Source: Penium margaritaceum (Eukaryota > Streptophyta > Zygnematophyceae > Desmidiales > Peniaceae). Taken from it: a stretch of DNA of 29,212 nt. This document shows positions 28,298 to 29,212 of this stretch, piece by piece. The stretch's first letter is position 1. The number at the start of each line of letters is the position of its first letter. The notes beneath the pieces were generated by a model. The model saw only the letters and a program-made list of their open reading frames with translations, had not been told where the DNA came from and made no database searches. The position numbers and the translations under genes are program-made. Where the stretch lies: contig SZWC01000820.1 in assembly GCA_023375785.1 (NCBI GenBank), forward strand, positions 181,268 to 210,479, given 5' to 3'.

Positions 28298-29212
28298 ATG
28301 TGTGTGGATTATGATGAGTTTAACTACATCACCATCAAGAACCGCTACCCAATATTGTAAGAAGATAAATGTTTAGACCACCTCTCCAGGGCCCAAATAT
28401 TCACCAAGATCAGTACGCAACGAGTATCATGCAAACCCAATGTACAATGACATCAAGAAGAAAGCATTCCATACTACATACAGACATTTCAAGTTCACCG
28501 CTACCCCAATGCCGGATGATTTCACCCTCTAAAAGAATTTCGAATCTATAGTCGAGGTTACTTTTTGGGGAAACTTATTCTCTTGTTTTTGAATTGGAAG
28601 AGCACACCTCCGTTCATTGTCTGGATTTTGTTTATCTGCGGACTCGACCGGTTGAGCTCACCTTTGGGGCCCGCAAAAAAATTGCATGGTTACATTACCG
28701 ACAAAGGCCACACGATCAAACTTTAGTTTTTTCACGATGATCAAGACTCGATCGTGGCCAGAAAAAACAATATAGTGTATTAATATTGGGAAGAAAGCAT
28801 TCATTAGAGAGCCAAATAAATGAAATCTTTGTCCTTGAATACGTATTTGATATCAAAATCAACAAGCAGTAGGGTCTGTTTTTTGGACTCAGCAACGTCC
28901 TCGCAACATGTATGGCGGCGATGAACAACGTTGTTTTGCCCATACCTTGATGACTCCATCTTCGTAGTGTAGATCTCCACGACATCCTAGTGTAAATCTG
29001 CATCCTGGAAGAGCACAAAGTACATCTATGAAATGTTCTCAAGATTTTATAGGTAGGAAAATTTGTGCCAAAAAACTCTCAAAATGTGTGTTTAGTTGCC
29101 GTTTGATTGAGTTTTTGAGCGACATCATCCGTGGCGGAAAGATCACCGTGGACCCAAAAAGGATGGAGGCAGCCGCTGATTGGCTGAAATCGACCAATAC
29201 TCAGGAAAACGG
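28298..29212 (+). pseudogene. pol: Gypsy F reverse transcriptase, split and truncated by window edge
   Basis: The plus strand begins MCVDYDEFNYITIKNRYP, the first RT block with its catalytic Asp, then decayed LDHLSRAQIFTKI and a fingers/palm stretch ending near 28513. After about 368 bp of unrelated sequence the RT resumes at 28882 with GLSNVLATCMAAMNN, a decayed YLDD region, EEHKVHL and (29100-29212) IEFLSDIIRGGKITVDPKRM. Many stops and shifts are present. RNase H and integrase lie beyond the window. Confidence 0.72.
28514..28881. other. ~368-bp insertion inside the F RT
   Basis: This AT-rich stretch separates two RT blocks that are adjacent in D and all Gypsy elements. I see no RT similarity, no clear terminal inverted repeats, no obvious target duplication, and no pol III boxes. 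A GAAGAAAGCATTC word near 28791 repeats one at 28456, outside the insertion. It could be a MITE, solo LTR or filler DNA. Confidence 0.5.

Overview
The window looks like a block of repetitive nuclear DNA from a plant or streptophyte alga. Nearly everything recognisable is retrotransposon. I found no convincing host gene, rRNA gene, functional tRNA gene or CRISPR array. The plant assignment rests on three observations. Three LTR elements have the primer-binding site TGGTATCAGAGC, complementary to initiator-Met tRNA and typical of plant Copia elements. The Ty3/Gypsy element carries a chromodomain. CAG arrays are heavily eroded to TAG and CAA, as expected if plant-type CHG methylation drives deamination. 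A charophyte alga is possible, but I cannot name the species.

The left 18.6 kb is a nest of GC-rich elements inside an older minus-strand chromovirus, element D. From the left edge: 1-1509 is the 5' end of a minus-strand LTR element (C: leader, PBS, LTR), inserted in a D-family 3' LTR remnant (1510-1638). Copia B (+, 1673-17933) is inserted in the 3' tail of D. Copia A (+, 1694-10308) is inserted in the 5' LTR of B, 21 bp from its start, with a diverged 5-bp target duplication. A minus-strand solo LTR (17995-18635) with a perfect CGACG duplication splits the D reading frame just after its chromodomain.

From 18636 to 23488, D continues on the minus strand: chromodomain, integrase, RNase H, reverse transcriptase, protease and gag, then a degenerate PBS and two D-family LTRs in direct tandem (23489-24574). 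D is embedded in the protease region of an older minus-strand Copia (E, gag at 24811-25722). Upstream of E lie a tRNA-like pol III promoter pair (possible SINE head, about 26.3 kb), a decayed LINE 3' end (about 26.3-27.2 kb), and a plus-strand Gypsy copy of D-like type (F, 27284 to the right edge) whose RT is split by about 368 bp of foreign sequence.

All coding regions are broken. A has stops, frameshifts and an RT-core deletion. B has many stops, a frameshift and a YVDG active-site change. D has stops, and a Lys at the expected catalytic Glu of integrase. The most interesting features are the base-resolved nesting, the non-canonical LTR ends (TG..CT in A; TG..TA in B and the solo LTR), a 36-bp coding minisatellite in the pol of A, and CAG-rich leaders with recurrent AAATGCTGNCG hairpins and TGACGTCA motifs just upstream of gag.
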